From: Candidatus Woesearchaeota archaeon
GTDB taxonomy: Archaea; Nanobdellota; Nanobdellia; Woesearchaeales; GW2011-AR9
Assembly (NCBI GenBank): GCA_016203215.1
Contig: JACQNF010000028.1
Coordinates: 1 to 19,177 of the forward strand
Reading direction: 5' to 3'
DNA length: 19,177 nucleotides
The notes under the pieces: generated by a model
Told to the model about the DNA's origin: nothing
Database searches by the model: none
What the model saw: the letters and a program-made list of their open reading frames with translations, nothing else
Program-made: the position numbers and the translations under genes
Shown: in pieces, positions 5,921 through 14,200 of the stretch
Position numbering within the stretch: position 1 is the first letter of the stretch
Layout: the number at the start of each line of letters is the position of its first letter

Positions 5921-7464
5921 GTCATTAAAGCTATAACTTCCCCCCCAACACATTTTTGATCTTTATACTCTATCCCTTCGCAGATAGGATCCAAACAATC
6001 AATTTTACCAGGTGTATTCTCCACAATTACTTCCGTTTCTTTCATTACGTTCTCATTGTCAAGAGAGTCAAAACAAGTTATTTTTGAGATGGAGCCATCA
6101 CCAACGAAAGCAATACATGCTAAATTTGTAGAACAGCTTTGGTCCTCACAATCTACTTTTCCGTTGCCATCGTTATCAGTGGTGTCACTGCAGGCGTCGG
6201 GACTAAATAATACTTCGCTACGGAATAGTGTTTCTGTTAATCCTCGAGTGTTCCAGAGGCCGTTATTTCCACAAGTAAGAATGGGATCATCGGGAGAAGC
6301 CAAAACAATCTTTAAGTTGGGATTGACCATTTGGTTAGACAAATCAGTTTCAGTATTCCCATCTGAATCGTGACCATAATATCTTAAATCTTTTTGGAGT
6401 TCATTACGTTCCCCCTGATGTTGTATCTTAGAACCGGGCGGAACCGCGAAATAACCACAGGTATCACCTTCTAGTGTCAGAAGCAATCGACAGTTTGAGC
6501 TTGGGCCAACGTCTGCATCTAGATATTTTTTGAAACAGGACTTCCCATACGCAAAACAACCTCGACCATTAAGGCATTTCCCAGAAACCAACCCTTCACC
6601 GGGACTTCCCCTCAATAAATTTGCCTCAATCCAGCGATACTCTTTTTCAGGATTGCACTCAGAGAGCCACCCTCGACCATAGAGGTAGGGAATTGAAGAT
6701 AATTTGGTTACATCTAAAGTGCAACTATTTTGCAGTCCACCTTCTTCAGCTTCACAAGAGTTCCTGCCTGCTCCAGGATCGTATCTAGTGGGAAAAAAAC
6801 AGATGTGAGTATTGTCTGGAGTGAATAACCACCCGCCATCCTGAAAATTATTGTTTGTATCAACATTGCTGAGACCAGTTTTAATGACATTACCGTCCCA
6901 TCCCACTCCCGCCGTGTCAAATCTTACTTCGATGGAAGAAACTTCAGTAAAATGGGAGGTGGGAGTCGTATCACGCGGATAATTTTCTTTCAGAACTTTG
7001 TTGAAAAAAGATGACGGAACAGAACCACCACCAATCACACACAGCTTCACTCCCGGCAGCTCGATCATCCCTTTGCCTTCTTCCAATTCCACGATCTGCT
7101 CACCTTCACTGCCGCCTTTCACTGTTACGAGAGTTTTATCATTCAGCGAATCGTATATAAAATGAAGAGAAGTCCCTTTCTCACCAAGATTAGAAAATCC
7201 GCCATAATTTGCAAAACAGTTGTTGACTGTGCTCTCTTTCATCTCCCTCATCGTCTTCAACAATCTCTCGATCTGCTTTTTGTGATCTTCCGGAATTGTC
7301 GGCTGAGGACCAAGCTCTTTTTCCGCGCCAAATGAGATGTATTTTTTCACATCACCAACTCTTTCTTTCAATTGGGGAAATGAACCTACAAAGAGCCACA
7401 TCGCTACCAAAATCAAGAAAATCAGCGGAATCAAATAGGAAATGACTTTTTTGATGTCAGCCAT
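5917..7464 (-). CDS. Exported cysteine-rich protein with Asp/Asn-Cys repeats, single N-terminal anchor, 515 residues
   Basis: The N-terminus has one helix (residues 8-27) after MADIKK. It lacks a clear K-G or K-A site, so it is probably an uncleaved anchor. An EKELGPQPTIPEDHKKQIER linker leads to a large exported part with about 24 cysteines. The middle contains a motif-rich stretch (GKCLNGRGCFAYGKSCF). Near the C-terminus (about 421-442) is a repeat of the form DACSDTTDNDGNGKVDCEDQ..C; a degenerate second copy follows (about 464-493, CFDSLDNEN... GKIDCLDPIC). Such D-x-x-D-N-D-x-x-G-x-x-D-C-x-D repeats occur on microbial surface proteins and probably bind Ca. Both gene ends are coupled by ATGA overlaps. 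No enzyme domain is recognised. Confidence 0.9.
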   Translation of the reverse strand: MADIKKVISYLIPLIFLILVAMWLFVGSFPQLKERVGDVKKYISFGAEKELGPQPTIPEDHKKQIERLLKTMREMKESTVNNCFANYGGFSNLGEKGTSLHFIYDSLNDKTLVTVKGGSEGEQIVELEEGKGMIELPGVKLCVIGGGSVPSSFFNKVLKENYPRDTTPTSHFTEVSSIEVRFDTAGVGWDGNVIKTGLSNVDTNNNFQDGGWLFTPDNTHICFFPTRYDPGAGRNSCEAEEGGLQNSCTLDVTKLSSIPYLYGRGWLSECNPEKEYRWIEANLLRGSPGEGLVSGKCLNGRGCFAYGKSCFKKYLDADVGPSSNCRLLLTLEGDTCGYFAVPPGSKIQHQGERNELQKDLRYYGHDSDGNTETDLSNQMVNPNLKIVLASPDDPILTCGNNGLWNTRGLTETLFRSEVLFSPDACSDTTDNDGNGKVDCEDQSCSTNLACIAFVGDGSISKITCFDSLDNENVMKETEVIVENTPGKIDCLDPICEGIEYKDQKCVGGEVIALMT

Positions 7465-7610
7465 CAGAACAATTCCCCAAACTTTTCAAGCAGATTTCCA
7501 ATCTCTTTATTCAAGCCGCCGTACCAGACAATGATAAATACCAGCAGGACGAGAGCTAAAATCAACAGTACCAATTGCCACATTTCCATTCCTTTTTTGC
7601 CGTGGATCAT
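7464..7610 (-). CDS. 48-residue pilin-like microprotein
   Basis: The product begins MIHGKKGMEMWQL and is almost only a leader plus one helix (about 10-29), with a short amphipathic tail (NKEIGNLLEKFGELF). The KKG site followed by Met-Glu places the glutamate at mature position 2, and the EMW motif echoes the two KGGSEMWW proteins in this cluster. A strong GGGAGG at 7619-7624 lies eight bases upstream. Both ends are overlaps of ATGA type: its ATG overlaps the stop of the 53-residue gene and its TGA overlaps the ATG of the 515-residue gene. The packing, leader and ribosome site make it a real gene despite its size. It could be a very small pilin-like or accessory subunit. Confidence 0.82.
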   Translation of the reverse strand: MIHGKKGMEMWQLVLLILALVLLVFIIVWYGGLNKEIGNLLEKFGELF

Positions 7611-7768
7611 GGCAGTAGCCTCCCTTTCAGCTTGATGACATACAAAATGAATGCTATACCGATGAGGACGGCAAGAATGATGATGATCAAAAATTCAGGA
7701 CTAGGATGATCTATTTCTCCCCGCGTATTGGCGGGAAAGATTCGTTTCCAAAGGGGAGGATGAAGCAT
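7607..7768 (-). CDS. 53-residue single-helix membrane microprotein
   Basis: The product begins MLHPPLWKRIFPANTRGEID, followed by PSPEFLIIIILAVLIGIAFI and a basic end (KLKGRLLP). It has one transmembrane helix in the middle (about 26-45), no class III-type K-G/K-A junction at the helix start, and a positively charged C-terminal end. This suggests an N-out/C-in orientation, opposite to the pilin-like neighbours. It starts six bases after the stop of the preceding gene without a good ribosome site and ends in an ATGA overlap with the 48-residue gene. It is accepted mainly because it fills the gap exactly in an otherwise gapless series and has a clean helix. Function is unknown. Confidence 0.7.
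   Translation of the reverse strand: MLHPPLWKRIFPANTRGEIDHPSPEFLIIIILAVLIGIAFILYVIKLKGRLLP
7619..7624 (-). promoter_or_regulatory. Shine-Dalgarno site (GGGAGG) of the 48-residue gene
   Basis: The site lies within the 3' end of the 53-residue gene, eight bases before the ATG at 7610. It supports translation of a frame that would otherwise be easy to dismiss on length. Confidence 0.7.
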
Positions 7769-7774
7769 TGTTAA

Positions 7775-8110
7775 TCATTTGCAGTAATGTTTACCGTTCT
7801 TGTAGGGACCAATACAACTTTCTGAACCCCCCCTACATATCTGGGAATTGGCACTACAATCTTTTGGCACGCCAATACAACAGTCAGTGTTAGGTTCTTT
7901 ACAATCAAACGAAGTGCTGGAGAGGGTACTTCCAGGACATTCCTTGACATCAGAAGTCGTGCAAATCCCTCCTTTCCCTTCACACTCAGTAAGACCTCGT
8001 TCAAGCCCGCCCGTCTTTCCGGTGAAGAGCACCAACAACACGATCAACACTACCAGCGCAATGACTGCGCCGATGATGATCCACCACATCTCTGAACCGC
8101 CCTTACGCAT
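7775..8110 (-). CDS. Small pilin-like, cysteine-rich protein, paralogue of the gene at 4713-5033
   Basis: The start is set at the ATG at 8110, giving MRKGGSEMWW and a 111-residue product; a GTG at 8131 would add seven residues. The match to the paralogue MKKKGGSEMWW favours 8110. One helix (about 9-31) is followed by GKTGGLERGLTECEGKGG and an exported mini-domain with about ten cysteines, including an NTDCCIGVPKDC stretch, so several disulfides are likely. I recall KGG-x-MWWIII proteins with CEGKGG and CC-x-G motifs from other DPANN genomes. Unlike its paralogue, it lacks the Asp-rich Ca-type motif, so the two share the anchor but differ in the exported part. Confidence 0.87.
   Translation of the reverse strand: MRKGGSEMWWIIIGAVIALVVLIVLLVLFTGKTGGLERGLTECEGKGGICTTSDVKECPGSTLSSTSFDCKEPNTDCCIGVPKDCSANSQICRGGSESCIGPYKNGKHYCK
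8079..8101 (-). repeat. Copy 2 of the 23-base repeat encoding part of the KGGSEMWW motif
   Basis: Identical to 4999-5021; it lies at the same place in the paralogous gene (leader and helix junction). The two copies are about 3 kb apart in the same orientation, so recombination between them would remove the genes in between. Confidence 0.8.
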
Positions 8111-8131
8111 GAAACAAAACCCCAAACACAC

Positions 8132-8482
8132 CTATCCTTTCCACGTGCACGTTGCAGATTCACAGACAGATTTTTCAGAGAGGGCTTTACACGTCCTGAT
8201 TCGCTCATCAAATTTCTCTCTGGCAACAGCTCTTCCAGTATCATCCGTTGCGGCCGCAAGTTCAGTTTTAAACGAGACCTCATCGCTTGCTGAAGGACTG
8301 CATTTCCCGTAAGTAATTCTCTTTGCAATTAACTCTGCATCCGCAGCTTGTTGTGCCTTCACATCAACCTCTGTGGTTCTTGTAATGAATAGAACTGTCA
8401 GGACGACTAAGACAATCAATGCTAGAAGCGCGACAATAATCGCATTTAACGATAACCCTTGACCTTTTGTATGAAAATTCAT
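8132..8482 (-). CDS. Pilin-like protein, first gene of the second transcription unit, 116 residues
   Basis: The product begins MNFHTKGQGLSLNAIIVALL. TKG/Q is a near-ideal class III cleavage site, followed by one long helix (about 12-34). The exported part is mostly helical and charged (FKTELAAATDDTGRAVAREK) and ends with four cysteines in a compact tail (RTCKALSEKSVCESATCTW), plus one earlier. I chose the ATG at 8482 rather than an in-frame codon at 8557. A GAGGTG ribosome site (8489-8494) sits just upstream, and a TATA box at 8533-8540 lies upstream of 8482 but would fall inside the longer frame. KGQGLS-N-x-IIVA is a leader I recall as common in DPANN archaea. It is a good candidate for a major pilin, since it leads its own unit. 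Confidence 0.9.
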   Translation of the reverse strand: MNFHTKGQGLSLNAIIVALLALIVLVVLTVLFITRTTEVDVKAQQAADAELIAKRITYGKCSPSASDEVSFKTELAAATDDTGRAVAREKFDERIRTCKALSEKSVCESATCTWKG

Positions 8483-8488
8483 AAGTAA

Positions 8489-8494
8489 CACCTC
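8489..8494 (-). promoter_or_regulatory. Shine-Dalgarno site (GAGGTG) of the 116-residue gene
   Basis: GAGGTG lies six bases before the ATG at 8482. Together with the TATA box further upstream it fixes this start and rules against the longer reading frame. Confidence 0.75.
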
Positions 8495-8532
8495 TTTCCG
8501 ATTTTTGGATGAAAACAAATAATGGATAAACC

Positions 8533-8540
8533 TATATAAA
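8533..8540 (-). promoter_or_regulatory. Internal promoter (TATA box TTTATATA) of the second transcription unit
   Basis: The minus strand reads GGTTTATATAGG here, a textbook archaeal TATA box. It lies in the largest gap between genes of the cluster (71 bases, 8483-8553). With the usual 25-27 base spacing, transcription would start near 8510, giving a leader of roughly 28 bases that contains GAGGTG. Both elements are correctly placed, so this is the best-supported promoter in the window. Confidence 0.72.
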
Positions 8541-8553
8541 CCTTGCGATGACT

Positions 8554-9078
8554 TCAATCACAAATCAACAACGTACTCATCACCAGTCCTGCTCCCGTAT
8601 CCAGTGGAAATTCTCCTGAAGTATCAACATTTGTCCGCGCCGCACAACCGTCGTTTCCCACCTGCCGAAGAAGCGGCGGATCGGGATCTTGAATTAAAAT
8701 AGATCTTAACTCGTACCTTTGTCGAAACGTGTCAAGACTTCCGGCCATCAACGTGGGGATCAATTCTTCCCGCAAATAGGCACAACTGTATTTTCCCTTG
8801 CAGTTATAACCGAATCCCCCCTCACGGTTCACAGCACAGTCTTTCAGCAATTCGTTGACAGAGACGATTTGAGGTCCATCACCCGAAACACAATCTGATG
8901 TAGTAGTGATGCTTAGAGCCATCAATGTACTCGTCGCCAGCTGTTTCCGCGCAAAGAAGTGAGGATCAGAACGATCGTTTAATGCAAACTGCACGAGGAA
9001 GAGAAAAGCAATCGTCACAAGCAGGACGATGACAACTAATCCGATCATCTCCATCTGTCCTCTTCGCAGGAGAATCAT
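8554..9078 (-). CDS. Pilin-like exported protein, 174 residues, last gene of the first transcription unit
   Basis: The leader MILLRRG precedes QMEMIGLVVIVLLVTIAFLF. RRG/Q is a class III site, with Glu at mature position 3 and a helix at about 12-34. The exported part has a helix (HFFARKQLATSTLMALSITT), then SDC, LLKDCA, YNCKGKYSCAY and, near the end, GCAARTN and LICD, seven cysteines in all. The K/RGQMEMIGLV start and the LLKDCA... C-x5-C order match a protein type I remember from several DPANN genomes, always near similar genes. The start overlaps the preceding stop as ATGA. After its stop the promoter of the next unit follows at once. Confidence 0.9.
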   Translation of the reverse strand: MILLRRGQMEMIGLVVIVLLVTIAFLFLVQFALNDRSDPHFFARKQLATSTLMALSITTTSDCVSGDGPQIVSVNELLKDCAVNREGGFGYNCKGKYSCAYLREELIPTLMAGSLDTFRQRYELRSILIQDPDPPLLRQVGNDGCAARTNVDTSGEFPLDTGAGLVMSTLLICD

Positions 9079-9566
9079 GAATAGACCTCCATTTTGACAT
9101 AGCCAAAACGGTACTCTTGAGTACGTGGATCGTGCAACGCGACACTAAAATACGTGGATTTCTGAGAAGTGAATTTTTGCTTTGGTTTATCATACACTAC
9201 CCACGATTGTTGCGTGTTAGGATACACTTCCTGTACGGTGATTTTCGCAAAGGCAAAGAGATTGTAGTAATAATCATCCACGTGTTGATCATCCGCAATT
9301 ACTTTTTGAAACGCTTCCAGCTTCAGCAGATCAATGCAGTAGGTCTTTGAACCGCTGCATTGTACTTCCGGCAAGAAGATAAAACGAGTAGCGATCTCAA
9401 TTGCCCTTCGCTGTGCGTTTTCATCCATCTTCCCTTCGATCGAGGCATCGACGTACCGATAGTAAAAGATCATCCCAAAAAAGAGCAGGACGAAAAAAAT
9501 AAACATCACGGCGATCGTCTCCGTCATATGAATCTGCCCTCTTTTGAGTGTCATTGATTTTTTCAT
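9075..9566 (-). CDS. Pilin-like exported protein, 163 residues
   Basis: The leader is MKKSMTLKRG, then QIHMTETIAVMFIFFVLLFF. KRG/Q is the class III site, Glu16 is at mature position 6 (close to the conserved Glu5 of type IV pilins) and the helix runs to about 36. The exported part contains a helix (MDENAQRRAIEIATRFIFLP) followed by a single close cysteine pair (VQCSGSKTYC) and a beta-rich tail. I chose the ATG at 9566 over a codon at 9602, because the longer form overlaps the preceding gene and places the leader too far in. A GGTGG at 9577-9581 gives a fair ribosome site. The H-x-x-ETIAV-x-FIFF start is one I recall from DPANN clusters. Confidence 0.89.
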   Translation of the reverse strand: MKKSMTLKRGQIHMTETIAVMFIFFVLLFFGMIFYYRYVDASIEGKMDENAQRRAIEIATRFIFLPEVQCSGSKTYCIDLLKLEAFQKVIADDQHVDDYYYNLFAFAKITVQEVYPNTQQSWVVYDKPKQKFTSQKSTYFSVALHDPRTQEYRFGYVKMEVYS

Positions 9567-9583
9567 GTTTAATGATCCACCAC

Positions 9584-10696
9584 TCAATAGAGCGGAACAC
9601 ACCCTCCTTTGAATAACAACTCATTTTGTGCTCGGAGTTTCCCTGCCGACTGCACCGCATCTGGACACCCTAAAGGATAGGTCTCTGCACAGGTCAACGT
9701 TGCCGAGGGATGCACAATCAGCAATTCCGGCAAGCCGCTATACGTCACTGGACACGTCCCTTCCAACGCAGCCGGCGACGCTAACAGCGCTTTCCCTTTT
9801 TCAGCATAGACCCTTGAAACATGCTTCGCTCGTTGCAACGCTTTTGTCATGCCACAATCAAACATCTCTTTATTTTGTGCAAAGATGGCGGCGAAATGAA
9901 CTGCGTCAAGTTCACCGCCGAGCGTAAACAACAGAGACGAGCCGTCGCTACGCCAAGCTGCCCCTTTCTTCTGGAAAAACGAAGCGGCTCCCGATTGGAA
10001 CACCACTGCGCTAACCTGCACATCGTCGAACACCTGTAATGACGACGGAACCTCGCCTGTAATTGCCTGGCCCGTATAGTCCACGATCCGTACGGATTTC
10101 ATTCCTGCGGACGGTGAAAAAGCCGCGATATCGTCAACTCTCATTACGGAAATGGCAAAGCGAGCATCTTCACTGGATTTTGCTTCTTTCAGAAATTCTT
10201 GAACATGAACATCATTGCCGACAAGCACATACTGGACCGTCGGTGCAGTAACGTACAGGAAATCGGTGATTTTATAGGGAAAATGAAACGGGAGGCTCCA
10301 CAGCAGCAACTCGCCGCTCTGAACAAGCGCAGGAGCAAAGAGAGGCGTGACCAGATCCTCGGCAGGTTTGCCTTTTCCCAGAATACCAAACTTTGTGACA
10401 CCGTCAGAACACTGAAATGAGAGTGATTCTTCTGCAAACCCCGCCAGTTGGATAACCACTTTTGTCGTCTCAGCAGATGACGCGGCGCTGGTAATGGAGC
10501 TGAGAATTTGGTTCACCTCCGTCCCGAGCTGCTCTGCAGCAGATGCTTTCTGCTTCACGACAATGCCAACAAAGAACAACAAGATTACCCCTCCAGCAAT
10601 CAAGACGTAAATCCAATTAAACGGCATTTCCATCTGTCCTTTTTTAGGACGACAGGGCCGAAAGCGTCCTTGTCTCTTCGGAGCGACAGTGTTCAT
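9584..10696 (-). CDS. Large pilin-like exported protein, 370 residues
   Basis: A 20-residue basic leader (MNTVAPKRQGRFRPCRPKKG) ends in a class III site before QMEMPFNWIYVLIAGGVILL; the helix spans about 26-47. Glu23 lies at mature position 3. The region after the helix (KASAAEQLGTEVNQILSSIT) is likely the helical stalk. The exported part has few cysteines (FQCSDG, FDCGMTK, GTCPVTY, LTCAETY, LGCPDAV, GGCVPLY), mostly towards the C-terminus. LLLWSLPFHFPYKITDFLYV matches a segment I remember from DPANN proteins that begin KGQ-x-MPF-W. The gene starts three bases after the preceding stop. It is larger than typical pilins, so a tip or platform-contact role is possible; this is inference. Confidence 0.9.
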   Translation of the reverse strand: MNTVAPKRQGRFRPCRPKKGQMEMPFNWIYVLIAGGVILLFFVGIVVKQKASAAEQLGTEVNQILSSITSAASSAETTKVVIQLAGFAEESLSFQCSDGVTKFGILGKGKPAEDLVTPLFAPALVQSGELLLWSLPFHFPYKITDFLYVTAPTVQYVLVGNDVHVQEFLKEAKSSEDARFAISVMRVDDIAAFSPSAGMKSVRIVDYTGQAITGEVPSSLQVFDDVQVSAVVFQSGAASFFQKKGAAWRSDGSSLLFTLGGELDAVHFAAIFAQNKEMFDCGMTKALQRAKHVSRVYAEKGKALLASPAALEGTCPVTYSGLPELLIVHPSATLTCAETYPLGCPDAVQSAGKLRAQNELLFKGGCVPLY

Positions 10697-10699
10697 GGT

Positions 10700-11236
10700 T
10701 TAGGTAGATTTAGGCAGAGAAATCTCCGTTCGATCGCCTTTTCCTTCCAAACGGAGCGTGAATGACCCTCGAGTAACAGGAGCACACAGAAACCCTTCTT
10801 CTCCCTCTTTGGCAGGAACGACATCAAATTGGAACACCTTAATCTGGTTCGGCGCCGCGGGCGTGAGGAACACGTTTTCCGCAGCGGCCGCAAAACCGCC
10901 GTCAGCGTCGCTGACTGTCCTCCAATATTCGCAGGCAACAGCATCGTACTGACAAAGCGCGGGATTATAGGAGGAGTCAAAATCAACAAGGCACACCTGA
11001 GTGAAACTGCCTGGCGGATGAAACGTCTGCACCCGGACTGAACCGTATTCGGAATAGATTTTCTTGACCGACGTTTCCAGATCATTCTTAAACTGGAGAA
11101 ACTGCACCGTCTCACCTCGAGAGATAAACTCTGAGATCACTTTATAGCCAAAGATCATAATCAACGCAAATGTCAATGCCGCAACAATGTAGACAAAAAC
11201 CTGTCCGACACCAAGCCCTTTTTTCCCTTTCATCAT
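10700..11236 (-). CDS. Pilin-like exported protein, 178 residues, directly after the giant surface protein
   Basis: The product begins MMKGKKGLGVGQVFVYIVAA, with the helix at about 10-34 and the likely class III site at KKG/L. The ATG at 11236 makes an ATGA overlap with the stop of the giant gene; a GTG one codon earlier and a second ATG just after are alternatives. Following the helix, QFLQFKNDLETSVKKIYSEY is a probable stalk helix, then VQTFHPPGSFTQVCLVDFDS. The IGQVFVxIVA... FGYK... QFK-x-DLE-x-x-VKKIY-x-EYGSVR order is one I recall as strongly conserved among DPANN archaea. About four cysteines lie in the exported part. The coupling to the giant gene suggests the two products work together. 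Confidence 0.9.
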   Translation of the reverse strand: MMKGKKGLGVGQVFVYIVAALTFALIMIFGYKVISEFISRGETVQFLQFKNDLETSVKKIYSEYGSVRVQTFHPPGSFTQVCLVDFDSSYNPALCQYDAVACEYWRTVSDADGGFAAAAENVFLTPAAPNQIKVFQFDVVPAKEGEEGFLCAPVTRGSFTLRLEGKGDRTEISLPKST

Positions 11237-14200
11237 CACTCCTCTTTCTTCTTTTTCTTGCTGATCTCACGCAGTCTTTCAAAAATGCTCTCTGCTTCGC
11301 TCTTGCTAACGACTTGAGAAATATCTTTTGACTTCGTCTGCTGGGCAATCGTTTCCAATTTCTGAAATACACCCTTCTCCTGCCCTTGCAGGTGCGGCTG
11401 GATTTCTGCCTTGCGTTCAACATATTTCTGCGCGAGATCCTGAAGCGAGCCGAGGCTTTTCCCCTTGCCAAACTCATTAAAAAGAGACGCGCGTTCTTTT
11501 GCTTTGGCACGCACCATCCGCGCTCGCCTCCACGCCGCAAATTGATCGGCAATGCCTGGCCGCGCGACAGCTGCCGACGGGCGTCCTGTTGATACACTTC
11601 CTGGATGGATTGCTCTTCCTACCGCCGGAGCGGATTGTTTCCGCGAATTCACGTACTCGTAAACGAGATAGCCAAGACCGCCTACAGCGAGGATAATCCC
11701 AAGAATCAAGAGCACCCACGCGATGCCATTAGATGGTTCTTCAACGAAAGCAGAGGGTACGGTTTCTTCTGGTTTTTCTTCTTTGTCAACAACCTCTTTC
11801 ACACAGGGGTTCTTTCCATTACTAAACTCTTGATAATTATTCAAGGAATCATCATCGTAATCCTCTTGTCCATCATTAATACCGTTCTGATCACTATCTT
11901 TGCTGATTGCAGAAAGCCGGCAGGTCAATGAATCAAATTGCTTCTCCCACGCATCCGGCAAGCCGTCGCCGTCGCTATCGACTGTCCCCTCAAGACCTCC
12001 AATCTGGCCAGTAGCACAACCGTCTCCATCAACAGCTTTTCCCGCCAACGTGTTGGCGCAGAGATCACAGGAATCCGCAACACCGTCTCCATCACCGTCA
12101 TCAAATGTAATCTTTGTACTGCTAGAAATATTTTTTCCCACTGCATCTTGAGCGCGATAACAGATATAGCTTGTAGAGGCAATCTCCATATTTTTCCCGT
12201 TATAGGGCAATAGCGGAGAGCACGTTTCGGGAGTCTTGCCGATGCCGTAGAAATAATTCTGACAACCCGTGCTGTCACTGCAGGTCATGGAAACTAATCG
12301 AGAGGTACATGAAGAGCTATTGACCACTGAAAACGACACCGTTGGTAGCTTTGTATCGCTCACACAGCTCGACGCAGATGCATTCGTAAGCTGAACCCCA
12401 TCACTCTCTTTGAAGAGCCCAACATTACCTGCTTTATCCGTGGCGCTAACGGAGATGATCAAACCCTTGATGCTATTTGTCTTAGTCCCGTTCTTGGTCC
12501 CATTACCATCGGACTTGTTCTGGTCCGAAACCACAAACCCTGTCAAAGGCACGATGAGGGGCATGTCACTGCCCACCGTGTTCTGATAGACCATTGCTCC
12601 CTTCGTGAACACGTTTTTGCCACCAAATGTCGAAGATGAACCCGTCGCAGTGTAGACAATATAAGAATAATTGGCGATTGCTGTCTCGTTTGTCTTGACT
12701 AAGACCGACCAGCTCTCTTTCCCACAGGTAGCATTCCCATCATCGACGGATTCGATTACCGGGGCCTGCCGATCAATGGTATAACTAAACTCGCCTTGCT
12801 GTTCGAAATCTCCCAAGAAACAACGCAGGGGAACAGTATGTTTTCCATCCGTAGTATCGTTCAGAGGAACACGATGAATTTTACCATTCGTCTCGGTGAA
12901 GAGTATATGCTCATTTCCTTTCTTGACTTCACAGTAACCCGTCTTAGAGGTCAGCACTTCTCCGGTAATCGGTCCGTTCTTGAAAAAGGCATCTTGAGGA
13001 GTGATAGAGGTGATACTTCCTTTTTGGGTATAATCAACATGGACCGTCACGTTTCGCGGTGCAGAGAGCACCCCTGCGCCGTTCTCACAAAGAACTGAGA
13101 GCAGATACTCTTTTTTGTCGCCAACAAAGTCATCAACATAGAATGTGGCCTCGTGGATAGTGTCAAGTTTCCGTTCTTCCACACCAGGAAACGGATAGGT
13201 CTTCCCGTTTGCCGTGTCGGTGAAATAACAGATGCTCTTGTCGTCTGTCTTGACATTCAACAGCGTGCTGATCCCTTCGATGACGGGCTCGGGAGAAGAA
13301 CTTGCAGTAGTGATCACGGGAGGGGTTGGGTCATATTCCAAAATCATCTTCTGGACGGGACTATGTTCTCCTTCCGCATTAGTGCATTGAACATAGACCG
13401 TTTTTGTGCCGCCATTTGAATCGTACGAAGAGAAAACGCTGTCCGGAAACTTCTCAAAGAGATATTTCCCGGCGCCGTCCTTCTCTTTCCATTTATACTT
13501 GGCTAACGTCGAATAATCAAATTTAGAGTTAAAATCAAAGCGACATTCCTGGGAAGGAACACGCGTGGAGAACTGCCAATCGAATGTCGGCGTGGCGCTG
13601 ATCCCCCACATTTCGCCGCCATAGGTGGAACGTTGCGGCTTCTCTAACGTGATGCCAAATCCTTCGACGAGTATATTCCCACAAGAAACGTCCTCAAAGA
13701 TTAATTCTTCTTCGCGCGTGGCATAATAGCAGAGTTTAGTGGTCTGTTTAACGATAAATGATTGGTCATAACGGAGATAGCCTGAAACATCTGCAGGGGT
13801 GCACTGTTCGCCTAAGCAGTAGAATATTTCTTTGCACGATGCCTCTCCAAGAGCGCAAGTCAAAAGTACACTCGCCGCCGAAACAAATGAATCTTGCCAT
13901 CCATCATCTTCATGACGAATCACTCTCTTCCCTTCCTGTAGTTCTACTACAACAGACGCAGGAGTAAAGTCGATCTTGAAATCAAAATAATCCTCGTGCG
14001 TCTTGCCAGTGATAAGCTCTGTGCAGATCACTTTATGCGCACCGACGTAGTCGCCTTCCACAAGAGAAACGGGAGAAGTCTGATGTGTCATTCCTTCTTC
14101 AGTCGTGAGAAAATCAACGATACGCTCGTTAGTTGCCGCGTCATAGAGCACACACGTAGAACCAACTTTGGTTTCGACTTGGAATGGCACCGTCGTCTGG

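Noticed and set aside
7848..8312. 154-codon open frame on the plus strand
   Set aside because: Antisense to the 111- and 116-residue genes. Its serine/proline-rich product is what reverse reading of their codons gives, and no promoter or ribosome site suits it.
11142..11597. 151-codon minus-strand frame within the end of the giant gene
   Set aside because: It overlaps the giant protein tail and the next gene in a different frame. It is arginine-rich, as expected from an out-of-frame reading of lysine/alanine codons.
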